The notes: generated by a model from the letters alone, not told the origin. Shown: positions 1 to 15,000, numbered from the stretch's first letter. The stretch is DNA of 64,000 bases from Meghimatium bilineatum (GCA_034231615.1 CM067311.1:24704015-24768014), one strand, 5' to 3'. Program-made: numbers and translations.

Positions 1-1
1 C

Positions 2-60
2 AATGAGCTACTGAAAAAAAGAATGAAGCGTGCTAAATCAGTCATTCTTGCAGGATCTAG
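2..60 (+). CDS. NOTUM: NOTUM exon (3' part), ends inside the catalytic Ser codon
   Basis: Reads NELLKKRMKRAKSVILAGS and then the first two bases (AG) of the next codon. It aligns with the family segment that ends LLLAGSSAGG. The exon stops at the donor GTAAGC at 61. The third base of the split codon comes from 3525, giving AGT, the nucleophilic Ser. The exon starts before the window. Bases 34-60 are also the exonic half of the first unit of the 46-bp array that follows. Confidence 0.9.
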
Positions 61-3000
61 GTAAGCTTATATTGTTTGTTAAATCAGTCATTCTTGTAAG
101 ATCTAGGTAAGTTTATATTGTTTGTTAAATCAGTAATTCTTGCAGGATCTAGGTAAGCTTATATTGTTTGTTAAATCAGTCATTCTTGCAGGATCTAGGT
201 AAGTTTATATTGTTTGTTAAATCAGTCATTCTTGCAGGATCTAGGTAAGTTTATATTGTTTGTTAAATCAGTCATTCTTGCAGGATCTAGGTAAGTTTAT
301 ATTGTTTGTTAAATCAGTCATTCTTGTAAGATCTAGGTAAGCATATATTGTTTGTTAAATCAGTCATTCTTGTAAGATCTAGGTAAGTTTATATTGTTTG
401 TTAAATCAGTCATTCTTGTAAGATCTAGGTAAGTTTATATTGTTTGTTAAATCAGTCATTCTTGTAAGATCTAGGTAAACTTATATTGTTTGTTAAATCA
501 GTCATTCTTGTAAGATCTAGGTAAGTTTATATTGTTTGTTAAATCAGTCATTCTTGTAAGATCTAGGTAAGTTTATATTGTTTGTTAAATCAGTCATTCT
601 TGTAAGATCTAGGTAAGTTTATATTGTTTGTTAAATCAGTCATTCTTGTAAGATCTAGGTAAGTTTATATTGTTTGTTAAATCAGTCATTCTTGCAGGAT
701 CTAGGTAAACTTATATTGTTTGTTAAATCAGTCATTCTTGTAAGATCTAGGTAAACTTATATTGTTTGTTAAATCAGTCATTCTTGTAAGATCTAGGTAA
801 GTTTATATTGTTTGTTAAATCAGTCATTCTTGTAAGATCTAGGTAAACTTATATTGTTTGTTAAATCAGTCATTCTTGTAAGATCTAGGTAAGTTTATAT
901 TGTTTGTTAAATCAGTCATTCTTGTAAGATCTAGGTAAGTTTATATTGTTTGTTAAATCAGTCATTCTTGTAAGATCTAGGTAAACTTATATTGTTTGTT
1001 AAATCAGTCATTCTTGCAGGATCTAGGTAAGCTTATATTGTTTGTTAAATCAGTCATTCTTGTAAGATCTAGGTAAACTTATATTGTTTGTTAAATCAGT
1101 CATTCTTGTAAGATCTAGGTAAGTTTATATTGTTTGTTAAATCAGTCATTCTTGTAAGATCTAGGTAAGTTTATATTGTTTGTTAAATCAGTCATTCTTG
1201 TAAGATCTAGGTAAACTTATATTGTTTGTTAAATCAGTCATTCTTGCAGGATCTAGGTAAGCTTATATTGTTTGTTAAATCAGTCATTCTTGCAGGCTCT
1301 AGGTAAGCTTTTATTGTTTGTTAAATCAGTCATTCTTGCAGGATCTAGGTAAGCTTATATTGTTTGTTAAATCAGTCATTCTTGCAGGATCTAGGTAAGC
1401 TTATATTGTTTGTTAAATCAGTCATTCTTGCAGGATCTAGGTAAGTTTATATTGTTTGTTAAATCAGTCATTCTTGCAGGATCTAGGTAAGTTTATATTG
1501 TTTGTTAAATCAGTCATTCTTGTAAGATCTAGGTAAGCTTATATTGTTTGTTAAATCAGTCATTCTTGCAGGCTCTAGGTAAGCTTTTATTGTTTGTTAA
1601 ATCAGTCATTCTTGTAAGATCTAGGTAAGTTTATATTGTTTGTTAAATCAGTCATTCTTGTAAGATCTAGGTAAGCTTATATTGTTTGTTAAATCAGTCA
1701 TTCTTGCAGGCTCTAGGTAAGTTTATATTGTTTGTTAAATCAGTCATTCTTGTAAGATCTAGGTAAGCTTATATTGTTTGTTAAATCAGTCATTCTTGCA
1801 GGATCTAGGTAAGCTTATATTGTTTGTTAAATCAGTCATTCTTGCAAGATCTGGGTAAGCTTATATTGTTTGTTAAATCAGTCATTCTTGCAGGATCTAG
1901 GTAAGCTTATATTGTTTGTTAAATCAGTCATTCTTGCAGGATCTAAGTAAGCTTATATTGTTTGTTAAATCAGTTATTCTTGCAGGATCTAGGTACGCTA
2001 ATATTGTTTGTTAAATCAGTCATTCTTGCAGGATCTAGGTAAGCTTATATTGTTTGTTAAATCAGTCATTCTTGCAGGATCTAAGTAAGCTTATATTGTT
2101 TGTTAAATCAGTTATTCTTGCAGGATCTAGGTAAGCTAATATTGTTTGTTAAATCAGTCATTCTTGCAGGATCTAGGTAAGCTTATATTATTTGTTAAAT
2201 CAGTCATTCTTGCAAGATCTGGGTAAGCTTATATTGTGAATATTCTTCAAACATAAGCCAATATTTATGCCAGTTAACTTCTAGAAGGATCAATATGTAC
2301 TTCATAAAAAAATAACATGTAAATTCTGGATTTTTAAATCAAATTTGGTAAATGTATTACGCTTTACTTGCTGAATATAAATAATAAGTGTTAATATGGG
2401 CACATTCAATGACACCAAAGTGTATTCTGTAAAAGAGGTAAGTCACACGGCAACAACCTGCCATCAGGAATAAAGATAACTCTTCATGTACTAAGCCATA
2501 GCAACTATTAGATGGGGTGGCAAGTTCCCTTCCTTACTGTGTTTACCTTCCCCAACCCATGCATCAGTTACCAATTTACAGCTGGATAAACTGGAGGTCA
2601 TGTAGGATGAGAAATCACAACCCAGAATTTGTGTGTGCAGACGTGATTTCTAAATTGGCACACAAAAAACCTGATGACTGTAAGCAAGCTCACTATGAAT
2701 TAGACTACTCCTCAAATATATACTCCTCAAAAAATGTAGTCAAGCAGAATGGATTTTATGTGTTAACAATATACAGTATGAGAATATACAGTTAAAACAA
2801 GGCTAAAACCTTATGATGGCTTTTGGAAACCATGCTGAACAGGGTTGTTATTGTATCAATAATATTATTGTGTCTCTCAGTCCATGCTATGAAAGGTTGG
2901 TTGCTGATCCAGAGGTCCATGGGCTCATGCCCTTTGGCCCAACTATGAAAGGTCAAAAGCAGATAATTTCACCATTAGCAGGCAACATATTTAGATGCCT

Positions 3001-6000
3001 CTGCCTTTCAGGAATTTCTATGGATCTACTGTCCAAGCCATGTTGAAGTATATGGAAATGAGTGAGCTAACATCCTGGCAACCTATCTTTGATTGACACT
3101 TGGATTAAAGGTGAAATCTTTAAAGGAACGCTGAATTGCCTATAAGAGAATGACATTTTTTACTGGATGAATACCAAAAGGAATTGCAGTAATTAGAATC
3201 AAGCGTGGCGCAAGCAGGGTAGAGATAGGAGTTGAATTAGGAGCATTAAAAATCAGTATGCAATGGGAACAATAAACATAGGCCTACATACACTTCAGTA
3301 TCTGTTGAAAAAGACTGAGCACCTATGGATCTGACGTGAGTGCAATTTAATCAGTTATTCAATTCTTGAATAAAATAAATTGTTTTTTATTTACAAATAT
3401 TGCTGATGTCACTGAGTACTCATTGCACTGTGGGAAATGGTACTCTCTAAATGGTAGGCATATACATTTGTTGATAAATATTTTGATCATAGTTTTAAAT
3501 ATATTTTATTATGTTTTTGTGTAGTGCTGGTGGAACAGGTGTTCTGATCAATTTGGACAGGATAGCAGACTTGATACATGCCAAAGATGCAAAAATACAA
3601 GTGAGAGGGCTGGTTGATTCTGGATGGTTTTTGGATAATGAATCATTCAAGACAAAGCCATGCAGAGATGCATTTACATGTTCACCTATGGCAGGAATAC
3701 AAAAGGGAGCTCAGTAGGCAATTACTGTTGTTGTTGGTGTATTTATATGACCTGTTTTTATTTAGTCCTTTGAAGTTTTTTAGGCAATAGAAGCTAAAAG
3801 GAGGATAAAATAGTTGTCACCAACTGCAGAAATAAACTTTTTATTTGTATTGTAAAGCATATCTGGTTTGAAGTCTCAACAGGCAATCACAGTTGTTAAA
3901 CATTAAATGAAAGCTGGTGGTGAGCAACTTCACTTTGAGCTAGTAACATTAGTGGTAGTAGTTTGACATAATTTCCTACTTATCACTGTTCAACATTGTG
4001 TTTTATCTCTTACTATATGTGAACTAAGCTCACATTTTTACACATTCTCTCTAAGTAACAAAATTAAGAGTGTTTATATTAAGTCTTTGTACAATATTTT
4101 ATTTATTTGTAAACCTACAGTGATGTACTTACATAAAAATGTGCAGAATTGAATGATATTTTTAGAATATGTGTCTGCTGTCTTGTTTTAAGAGCGGAAA
4201 TACATAGTACACTACAAGATAAAACATAGGCCTAACGATTGTAAAAACTTGAAAATAAAATAATAGGTCTAAATTATAAAAAAAATACTTGCAGACTGAG
4301 GCATGTGACTATCATCCAACATTGGCTATTTTGTAAATTAGATCAATTTTTGCAACTATTTGGAAAGTTTCAAATCTTTCTATGCACAAATAAAGTTTCT
4401 GTAATGATGTTAATTAGCTAACATACTTGAGTAAAAGTTAAGCACTGTCTTTGCCACTCAAAGGCCACCCAATAAAACTTACGATTTTTCATTTGTTCCA
4501 GAAATAAAATCACAAAATGGCTGACCATAATCATGAGTCAAGACCTTTAGAATATTGTGATTTAACGAAATACTACTAATTTTTTATGAAGACTTTAGTG
4601 AAGGCTCTCTTCACAATGTCTACCACTGTCTCCGATCGTCCTTCAAAATGATGAGCCGGAATAAGGAAAATATTTATTCGTCTTTAAGAAAGATGGGCAG
4701 TATGCTAAGAGTTTTAAAGTTTAGTTTAGATAGCATATGAACTGATATTAACTGAGCTCAAAGGTCTATGTATAGACATATAGTAATTGTAATTCATCCT
4801 AATGAACAAGTAAAATTGTCCAGCTCTGGTGTAAATAATTATATCTTCTTCAAATAAACTCTAATAAATCAAGGCTTGAAACTTCACCTCTCCCATCAAG
4901 GAGTTATATAACCAAACTCTCTGCCAAGACTAATGTGCACTGAAATAACATTACATAATTATTACAGCACTTTATCCCATTATAGTTTATTTGCTATCAT
5001 TGAGATGTGCACCAATATTTAAAATGTTGGACAACCCTGCCTAATCTATCAAGGTAACTTACTACTTTAAAAGGGAATGCAGAAATTGTAGCTCACAAAA
5101 AAAGGCACAATAACCATATTGGCAACTATGAATGTACAAATATCATTACTATCTGTAATTTTTATCTTAAATAAAAAAATTGGCCTATTTGTTATCACTT
5201 CCCTTCAGTCTGTAGACTCCCATGCATAGTTTATTTAATATCATACAAAAATCATTCACAAGAAGTCTTGGCTGTCATTGACTGTCCATGTTACAAAAGT
5301 TGCAAAGAAAATATAACCAGTAATATTGACTGTCACAGTATCTGATTGTTCATTAAAATATAAATGAAAATCATTATTTATTCATTTTTTTCTTCAAAAT
5401 ACTACATTCACACCTGCAGTAGAGCTGGGTTAGTTTATGCTTCAGATCTCTGAACCGTATAGAATTGTAGTTATGATTTATGATAGCTGATATAGCTATT
5501 CTGCTGAGTATTATAGAATTCTGTTGAGTGTGATAGCATCTTTGATTTCATGCTTTGCCAAACATAATAGTCTTTTTTCTGTTTCGTAGTTTTTCTCAGT
5601 TGATTTGTTGCGCTAAATTGAGTTCAGGTGTCTCAATGTTTGTCATTTTGAATAGCATAGAATGTATTCATAAGGATAGATTTTTTTCTTGAAGATTTTT
5701 AGTTTCTTTTCATATCTATTTAATCTATCTTTTCTTGTAAATTGTGTTTGAACATGAAAAATGTGTGTAGCTGCTCTGAAATTGTGAACACCTTTAACTG
5801 AAATATTTCTTTGTGTATGCACTTATGTAGGGGCAGGGCAGAGTAAGATGGAGTTGGGAAACATAATAAATATTTCATGTAATCATTATTTACCATAAAA
5901 ATACAAGAGAAAAGATATTACCAGTAAATTATGAAAATGTAGGCCCCTATAGCAAACATAACATAAACTATGGATACGTGGGATAGAAATCTACATCGCC

Positions 6001-9000
6001 AAGGAATTACAATGTAAGCTAAACAAAATTTGATAGTGGAGAACTAATTCAGGTTCATCAGTTAACCATTTGAACCCTGGATAATTTCATCTTAATAGCC
6101 CCTTCTCCTGGGCACTTGAGCAAAAAAATACACAAAAACAACACTCAAACAGATCTTAGTAAATTTTATAAAGAGTTTAGACAGTGAAAATTATACATTT
6201 ACCATTTCTTTCATCATGATCATTCTGTTTTGTTTCTAATCTTCTTCAGTTGCATGAGGAACACATGACATAAAATACCTAAGATCTGTTGGGTTTTTTT
6301 TTTTTATGTAGGCCTAATTTTTGAACCCACTGATAAACCAACATTAAATCAGATTGATTAACAAGAACTGTCGTAATTTATAGACCTACTTACAAACAAT
6401 ATTCGCTCATTCTCAAGGGATCTATCTTAGTCTATTTCCATATAATTTTCCAAATAGTCATCATCTAAATCTAATTGATCTTTCTCTAAATCCTCAAACA
6501 CAACAATTTGTTCAGCTGTTTTTGGACACAAAAATATTCTGTTTTTCCACACGTCATTTTGATTTAAAATACAAACTCTACTGTCAAAACTTGTACATCA
6601 TTTTGTGAAGCAGTTATCCCACAGTGCAATGAGTACATCATGACATCAGTAAAATGTGTAAATTGATTTATTAATAATAATAATTAACGTGAGGTACTGT
6701 TTTGTGAAGTCGAAATATCAGTATCTCTGGGCAGCTATATTTTGTGTAAATGGCGTAATTTCAGGATATCTGGTTGTAAGGTTAATTCAGCTAAAACAGA
6801 GATGGGCAATATTTTATGCTTGATGGGCTGACTAAACATTTTTTTTGAGGAATGTGGCCAACAACTTTTTTTTTTTTTTAAAGTTTCAGTTAATATTTCC
6901 TGAGCTCTGGAGCCAGTACATATAGCAATTTTGAATTAACTGCACAGACTAATACAAATGGCTTGGTGTGTCAGATTTGGACCATATTTTGAATTAACTT
7001 GACAGACTATTACAAATGGTGTGTCACATTTGGGCCATATTTTAAATTAGCTGGACAGACTAATACAAATGTCATGGTGTGTCAGATTTTGGCCATGTTT
7101 ACTTACCTCTTAATAAAAAGCATCCAAAACTTGGTCCTCATCAAACTTATCCTACACTATCCCTAACCTGTAATAATTCTATATGTTACAGAGTATGGGA
7201 GCCTCGACTTCCAAAATCGTGTACAGCACAGTATCCCAAAGAAGTCTGGAGATGTTTTTTTGGTCATAGAGTGTATTCTTCAATAAAAAGTAGGTTGGTA
7301 ATGTCTGAAGGATCCTGTGTGTTTTTTGATAAGTGCATAACCTTATATTTTTATATTTTATTCTTCTCTAACATGACCTGAAAGTACAACAAAAAAGAGC
7401 AGCACTGTGATCTTTCATCCATGTTGTATGAATGACTATATGTATACAGGTATGGGGGTGGAGTTTGTCACTCCATCTCTTTTGGTGTCAAAGTAACCCA
7501 AGACCATTGCTGAAGGTGGATTTGTCAGGGTCAAAGTTGCAAATATTGCAACCAAGCTGTAAACAATGGCACATTGCATTCCATTCTCTGGACTACATAC
7601 TGCTTGCTAGCAAGAGTTTGAGAATAAATGCTAAAGAGAGTAAATTACATTCTCGCTTGTGTTGGTCATGTTTCTCATTGTCATAAAGTGACAGAACAGC
7701 GGGACTGAATGGAGTTGATTCATTGTTATAGATTGCTCATCAACCCTAATACTTATTTCTTGATTCAGGGATAATTTATTGCCGATTAAGAAATCTAGAT
7801 ATGTAAAGTTGTCAACAAACTCGAATTCATTACCACTGATGACATTTTGTCACAACTTGATGGCAGTCTGCATTATAATTTGTGTCATATTTTGCTGATT
7901 GTTTGTCCAACTCAAGTCAGGCATCAGAAAACACAGCTAGTAGGTTTTGCAGTTTTTCCTCTGAGTGTGTCATAATTGCAGCATCATCTGCAAAAAACAA
8001 CTCTCTTCACTTCCTTATATTCTGGTTTTGGCTTTCAACCTTTGAGCATTGTAGAGACCACCATCTGTACAAGAATTGATGAATGTACTATATTCCTTGT
8101 TGTGAAAAGTGTTTTAAGATGAGAGTTATGTGAACTTTTTTAAAGATATTTCAAAAAGTGGGGGTGGAGGCCAAGAATAAGTCTTGTTTTATGCTATTCT
8201 TGATCACAAACTTCTCTGAAAAAACACCATCAAAGTTGCTAGTGGCTTTCATAAAAAAAATTTTTTTGTACTGTGAAGGAGTGCAGGGAGGTTTTCTATG
8301 GGCTATGGCAATAATGGCTGCTTTGCCATAGCATACACTGTGACATGTACAGGAAGGATTTTGATTACCTCTTTCTTATCTGTGAAAGATAAAAGTCCTG
8401 TCCCAACCATGGATTGAACCCGGGACCTCAAATGTCTGAAAACAGTGTTCTAACCACATGGCCATGCCCTCCACATGGCTTTCATGCTTGTATGAAATGA
8501 CTCAACCATACTTAGGAGGATTGGTGGAAGCTAATTTTCTGGCGCACTTTGATCAATGCTCCACAATTTACTAAGTGAAATGCCTTTATAATATAAATTA
8601 AAGCAACATACATGGGCTGGTTTTAGTCATGGTGTTTCTGTTGTAACTGATGTAATGAAAATATATAAGAGATGCTCAGTAAAAAGGTAATACTGCTGAA
8701 AACTATGAAAATAGATTTACATAGAACACAGGTAATGTAGTCTTACTGGACGTTGACTAACACATTATCATTGTCGGATGCTAACATGAAAGAGTACACA
8801 TAACAGTACACAGGACATAATCATACAAATAACATAATCATAGAAATCTCCTGTGTATTGTTATATATATGATTGTGTCCTGTGCACTGTTGTGTGTATT
8901 CTTTCATGTTTGCATCTGACAGTGATAGTGTGTTAGTCATCATTCAGTAAGACTACACTACCTTGTTATATGTAAGTACTGTTTAAAGAGGGACTAGGGA

Positions 9001-12000
9001 TTATTGCTTGAAGCTATGGACTTATGTGCTATAAGTGGTACTTTGAACAGGTGGTGCAGAACTTTGTTGAGAGGGATGAAATACATGTGATAACCCGAGT
9101 ACAATGAAGTAAATCCTCTCTGCCTTTTCAACCTTTCATATGAATGAAATGATTAGGCCCTATGTATTATATTTTTCAAATGTCCTATCCCCTCACAATT
9201 GCATCACCTCCCTCATCATCATTAAGTGCCGTCTCTGCAACGAAGGTTGGCTGCAACGTATTTCCACCACCTCCTGTCTCTTGTCTTGGTGGTGCACTCT
9301 GCTAGACTGTAACCTGTCCATTGTGTGATGTTACTCTCCCACGTGTATCTCTGCCTACCTCTTGCTCGCTTCCCTTTGACGTTACCCTCAAGTAAGGTCT
9401 TCAATAAGGTGTCATGTCTTTTAATGTGTCAAAAATATTTTATTTGCCTGATCTATCATCTCCTTAGAGTCTTGTTATACACTCAAAATATGGATTTACA
9501 AGTTACTTTTACAGAATACTACACCTATATTTGATCTTGACCTTTAGTAATTAATTGTACTGCTGTAGACTGCATTACTGCTGATAGACCTACCGGTATG
9601 TAGAAACATCATTAGTAATAAATAGGGGATCTTTTGGCAAGCAATGATGTATGTATTGGTAGGTAATGATATATTTAAGAATATCACCACTTGTGCTAAT
9701 TAATGACATCTGTGGTGAGAAATCTGTGTTCAGGAAATATGTTACTGGTGGTAAAAAATTTAGAATTGTCCAGTAAAATCAAAAATCAAATAATTTCAAT
9801 GAAATAATACATCAAATGATTAAAATCTCAGTAATGAAAAAACATGAGTCTTACGTCCTCAGCGCCCATCTATATTGTTCAGAACCTTTACGATGCAGCT
9901 CAGATCAAGGTAAATAATGTCTTTGAAGATGTCATACAAACTCAATTAACCTCTGAGCAGTGGAGATATTTACTGACACTCGGTGAAGAGGTCAAGAAAA
10001 CTTTGCAGAATGCATCGTAAGTTGAAAATTTTTCTATATCTAAGCCTTATGTACTTAGAACCATATTGAGATAGGGATTTTTGATATCTTCGTTCAAGGT
10101 TTTACATAAGACTGTTGAGTGTCACACGGATAGCTAAGAAGCAAAATGAGTAGGTGCTACATAGAGCTATTAAATGCTGAATCCTTCTAAGATGTGTCAG
10201 AAAAAATTCAGTCAATATTTTTGGACATATTATGAGAGGTATTATAGAGAACATTGTTCTCTCCAGGCCAGATAAATGGAACATACTGTATGAAACAAGC
10301 AACAGCTCACAAACATATGCATATATCATACAATAGAATTGGCTTAAGGGGCATGAATGACAGCTGGAACAGCAACCAGAAAGCATTATTTAAGCATGTA
10401 AATATCACAAAAAGAGAAGCAGAGGGAGACAAGATACAATTTTGTAGCAAGCCTGGTGAAATGGCATGGTGGAGACTCAACAATAGAGCTGACAACGAAC
10501 ACTAGTAATGGGAAACCTATTGAGGGAGATCCATGATCCCTTTTACTACTGGTATCGTACTTACAGGTGATGCTGATAAATCTTAATAAAAATAGCTGTT
10601 TAACTCTTTGTCTCTGAGTCTTCCTAGCCTGTTGTAATGTACTTAGAACTATAAAAATTGAGGTATTAGGTTCTTTTAGTTTAAAACCACATATTTAGGA
10701 AGGTAATGCACTAAACCTTTGTGGTATTGCTGCTGCTATCAGCAGTAGTAAGTCACACCAATAACAGTAATTTAACTCTTAGTGAACCAGGGTGACAACC
10801 AGCATGTAGAGAAAAACAACAAATAGGTTGTTGTTTGATCCACTGTGAGTTAATATTTGACTGAAGTGCTCAAGAGAGAATAGATTATCCGTCATGAATC
10901 TCTCAATGGAAAGGCAACTGAGTAAACACCCAAAATACTGAATGATTTAAAATTGATCCAATGATTGATTCTCAGTAAATACCTTGTATACAACAATTTG
11001 GAAAACAGAATAAAACCATGACACTCTCCTGGGTGACGGATGTGCACTCATCCTTACTAAACTGAAAGTCTCAAACTTTTTACATGTCCACTGCTGGATA
11101 ATTTCAGATAAATACTTAGAGGTGGGCCATCCATGGAAAAAAATGGTAACAAGATGACATGAACTTCAAAAATGAACTTGATTTTATGTATGGTCATATG
11201 CTATGATATAACCATAATAGACCCAGGTTAAACATTTGAAAGTGGTGTGTTTATTATAGGGGGGTCTAGGGGCATGGGTTAAACAGTTGAAAGTGGTGTG
11301 TTTATTATAGGGGGGTCTAGGGGCATGGGTTAAACATTTGAAAGTGGTGTGTTTATTATAGGGGGGTCTAGGGACATGGGTTAAACATTTGATAGTGATG
11401 TGTTTATTATAGGGGGGTCTAGGGACATGGGTTAAACAGTTGAAAGTGGTGTGTTTATTATAGGGGGGTCTAGGGGCATGGGTTAAACAGTTGAAAGGAA
11501 TGTTCTTTACTATAAAGTGCTTCTATATTTCATTTTTTTAATAGTACATGAACAATATTTTGAAATATTATTTCTTTTTGTCAGCGCTGTCTTTGCTCCA
11601 GCTTGTGTTTCCCATGAAATCCTTACTAAACCGTAAGTTCATCAAAAGTAACATTTGTACTATATATTTATAAATTACTCTGTATTACTGTTCTGACTTA
11701 GGCAGCTCATGATGTTAATATATATATATATACAAATTGAATATTCTTATCACTTCTTGATTCGTCGTTTTTGCTGTCCATTGTACTCTCAAAATTCTTC
11801 TCAGGCATCTCATATCAAAGGCAACTGTTCTCTTTGCCACTGCTTTATTAAGTGTCCATCACTTATGTGGATACTGGGGCTTGGACTTCTAGTTCAGGGT
11901 GCAAAAAAAATATGGCCACCATATTCTTTTCAAGTAGGAGGTGACTAAGGAAACTTGGGGGATAAGCTGACAACCCTATCCCTATCTAACTTGTATAAAA

Positions 12001-15000
12001 TAAGAGTGGGTAATATACAGCCAATGAGCTAAATGTGCTCTGCTAGACTATATTTCACTGGTCCAGGTATCTTGAAAATTGTTGCATAAAAAACTATTGT
12101 TTATGTAAACCTTTGTCAATCCTCCCTCCCCTTGTCAAACTTTTCCATACACCCCCAACTGTTGACAGGATTTATGGATAACCCCTAATTTGATAGTGGC
12201 CCAACATAAAATAATGTTGCCAACTTCTACTTTACATGAATATGTATCATTTTATTGGATATTAACTGTTACTGCTAATAAAACACAATGCCAATCCTGG
12301 ATTATGCCAGAAAACAGATCAGATGAAGTGGTTTTCACATGCTTCCAGATTACCATCAATCAGATAGTGGCCCTCAAAAAGGTATTGTTATACAGACACA
12401 ATGACTACAAAGCCAGAGATAGATCATGCAAAAGATGGATTGATATATTAATCCTATTACATTAATCCTGGATTAATACTATTACAGAAATAAAAGTTGA
12501 TGAAAACAAACATATATGAAGCAGACACACAAAAAAACATTTTCATAGAACTCTTCAACTCCTGATGTTGCCAGGCATAAAGGGGTATAAGCAAATAAAG
12601 AAAAAGAAACAATGATTAGATATTATTATTGGGCTCAACTCACAAGTACAATTTGTTCACATTTGTTCATGGATCAAAATCCTACTGTCATAATTATACT
12701 GGTGATGCTATTGGATGTTCTATTTGTGTTTAAAGTTTCAATAATAGTTGAAAGGCAATGTTCTATAATGGATTTTTTTCAATTATCATTATATCTTATA
12801 TAGTTATATTACTTCTCCTTCTCCCTTGACAGTTCCTTACGAAAAAGTGTTTTTGTTAGTTAATTTTTTTTTTACTTCTAAAACTATTTTGCAAGGAACT
12901 CTCAAGGGTGGAAGGAGTAAAAGCAGACAAATCCTGGATTAACAGCATCATGGAATGTTCTGGGCATAATTTTTCTACACTTGTCCAAATGGTTGAAGTG
13001 TTTGGAGGCCTTTTTGTACGAATGTTTCCTATGTATAAATTTAAAAAAATCACACTGTACATGACGTGGCAACAGCAAGAGCATGTGGCCTTTATCACAC
13101 AGCTACAAATAGCTTACTAGCTCCCTGCGACTCCTTAATGGGAAAACATGCAGTAATTGCCTATTTTCTTTTTGACAGTCTCGAATATGGCACCTCTACG
13201 ACCCTGATGGGTTATGTGTCTTATTACTATTACAAGTATTAGGCCTATTCTTATTCTTATATCAAACATCTTCTCTATTGTCTGATATTACATTTACTAT
13301 AAAATCTGTTTATTCCTGCATGCTACTCTGCAGGAGTTTAAGAACACACATAGGCCTACAAAAAGAAGATACATGTATATTTATTTATTTTTCATTATTT
13401 ATCTTTTCATTTGTTTTATTTTATTTTCAAGCGTTTCTTCTTTAACTCCTGTTAGATCTCTCTTGCAGCAGGATAAAGATCCTACTATACTCTGTTCATT
13501 TTAAGAGTGAAGTAGGTCAGTGTTTCTGATTGGTTGTTTGACGCCGAACGCATAAAACAAATGTTAAGTGTGCAATGATGTAACTATATTATGTATAGTT
13601 CAAAGAATTGATATAAGCCTATGTCACAAGATTTATTTGCACCAATAAACTGACGCATTCAACTTTGGTAGAAGTGTATTTGTAATGTAGAAGGCATTTG
13701 TGCTTGTACATTGCAGTCACTATGAGTGTGCATTGTAACTAGTGGTCAGTTATCAAATAATACAGATATGGAATAATAAAGGGAGAAGAGAATGTGGATG
13801 GTGAAAAACTTTAAAAAACAGTCAATGAAAAAGTTATTTTCTTGTAGCAATAAAACAATTGGTTGGTCATCCATATTTGTGTATTTTTACTTACAGTGAG
13901 TGGCACACAGTACGAATTGAGGGGACATCTCTACCTGAGTCAATATACTGCTGGGAATCTAATCGAAGTCTGACTTCTTTATGTCGTCAGTCAAGGTATT
14001 ATTTCATATTTCTTCTTTCAGTCTTTAGGTTGTTTAACCTTTAGCATACTATGTTTACAATTATGTAACTTCTATCCTGTCGCTGACTGCCCGTGGAATT
14101 AGTTTTTGAAAATTTTACTCATTTATTGGTGGCTGTTTTGAAATCGCGATAACTTTTTTGTTGTTACAGATATTTAAATATCAGGTACCATGCTGTCTGG
14201 CATAGCTGGTCATGGCTCTCCACAGCTCTCTGTTCACAGTATTATGTATCAAGATTGTTGTTGCTTCTCTGCCATGCCAGGTTGTCAAACTAATATTTTC
14301 TCACATTGCAATGTCTTGTACAATATATGCTTCAATGATTTACTGTACTGTTAACATGAGATTTAAGTATCAATATTATATTACTACCACACTGACAACA
14401 TCAGATGTAATTTCCAAATATCACACTGACCAAATGAAGTGTAATTACAAAATATCACACTGACCAGAGGAGATATCGTTACGAAATATTGCTCTGACCA
14501 AATGAAATGTAATTATGAAATGTCGCACTGATCAGATGAAATGTAATATCAAATATCGCACTAGTGAGATATGTAATTACCACAGAAATGAACAAAGTTA
14601 AATATTTAAATTCATGGAGAAATGTCTAGTACAAAAACATTGGGAGCGTATTAGTGACAAGACTCTCAGTTCATGCTTAGAAAGATAATCAAATTGATGC
14701 CACATAAATGTGTGGGTGGAGTAAATTGCACATTGTAATCTGCATTGAATTCTGTGAATATATTGTCTGGACACACTAGAGTCTTCTGCATAGAAAAAAG
14801 AGCAATTTATTACCTTTGAAAGTGCCAATACTAGAGAAAATAGGGATAAACAATTACATTAAAATTACAACATGAATACTTATTAATGAGAATACACTAC
14901 TAGAAGGAGATGTGATATTGTGACTCAAGAGTACGAAATTACCCAGTGTGTAAATATAACAGGGTGAGCGAGGGGATATTTGACTGTGTGTGTGGTGTAA

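Noticed and set aside
34-2237. CRISPR-like direct repeats
   Set aside because: Units are contiguous with no unique spacers, in animal DNA, and derive from an exon end.
12856-13120. Small overlapping open frames on both strands
   Set aside because: No family resemblance, no splice context, inside a NOTUM intron.
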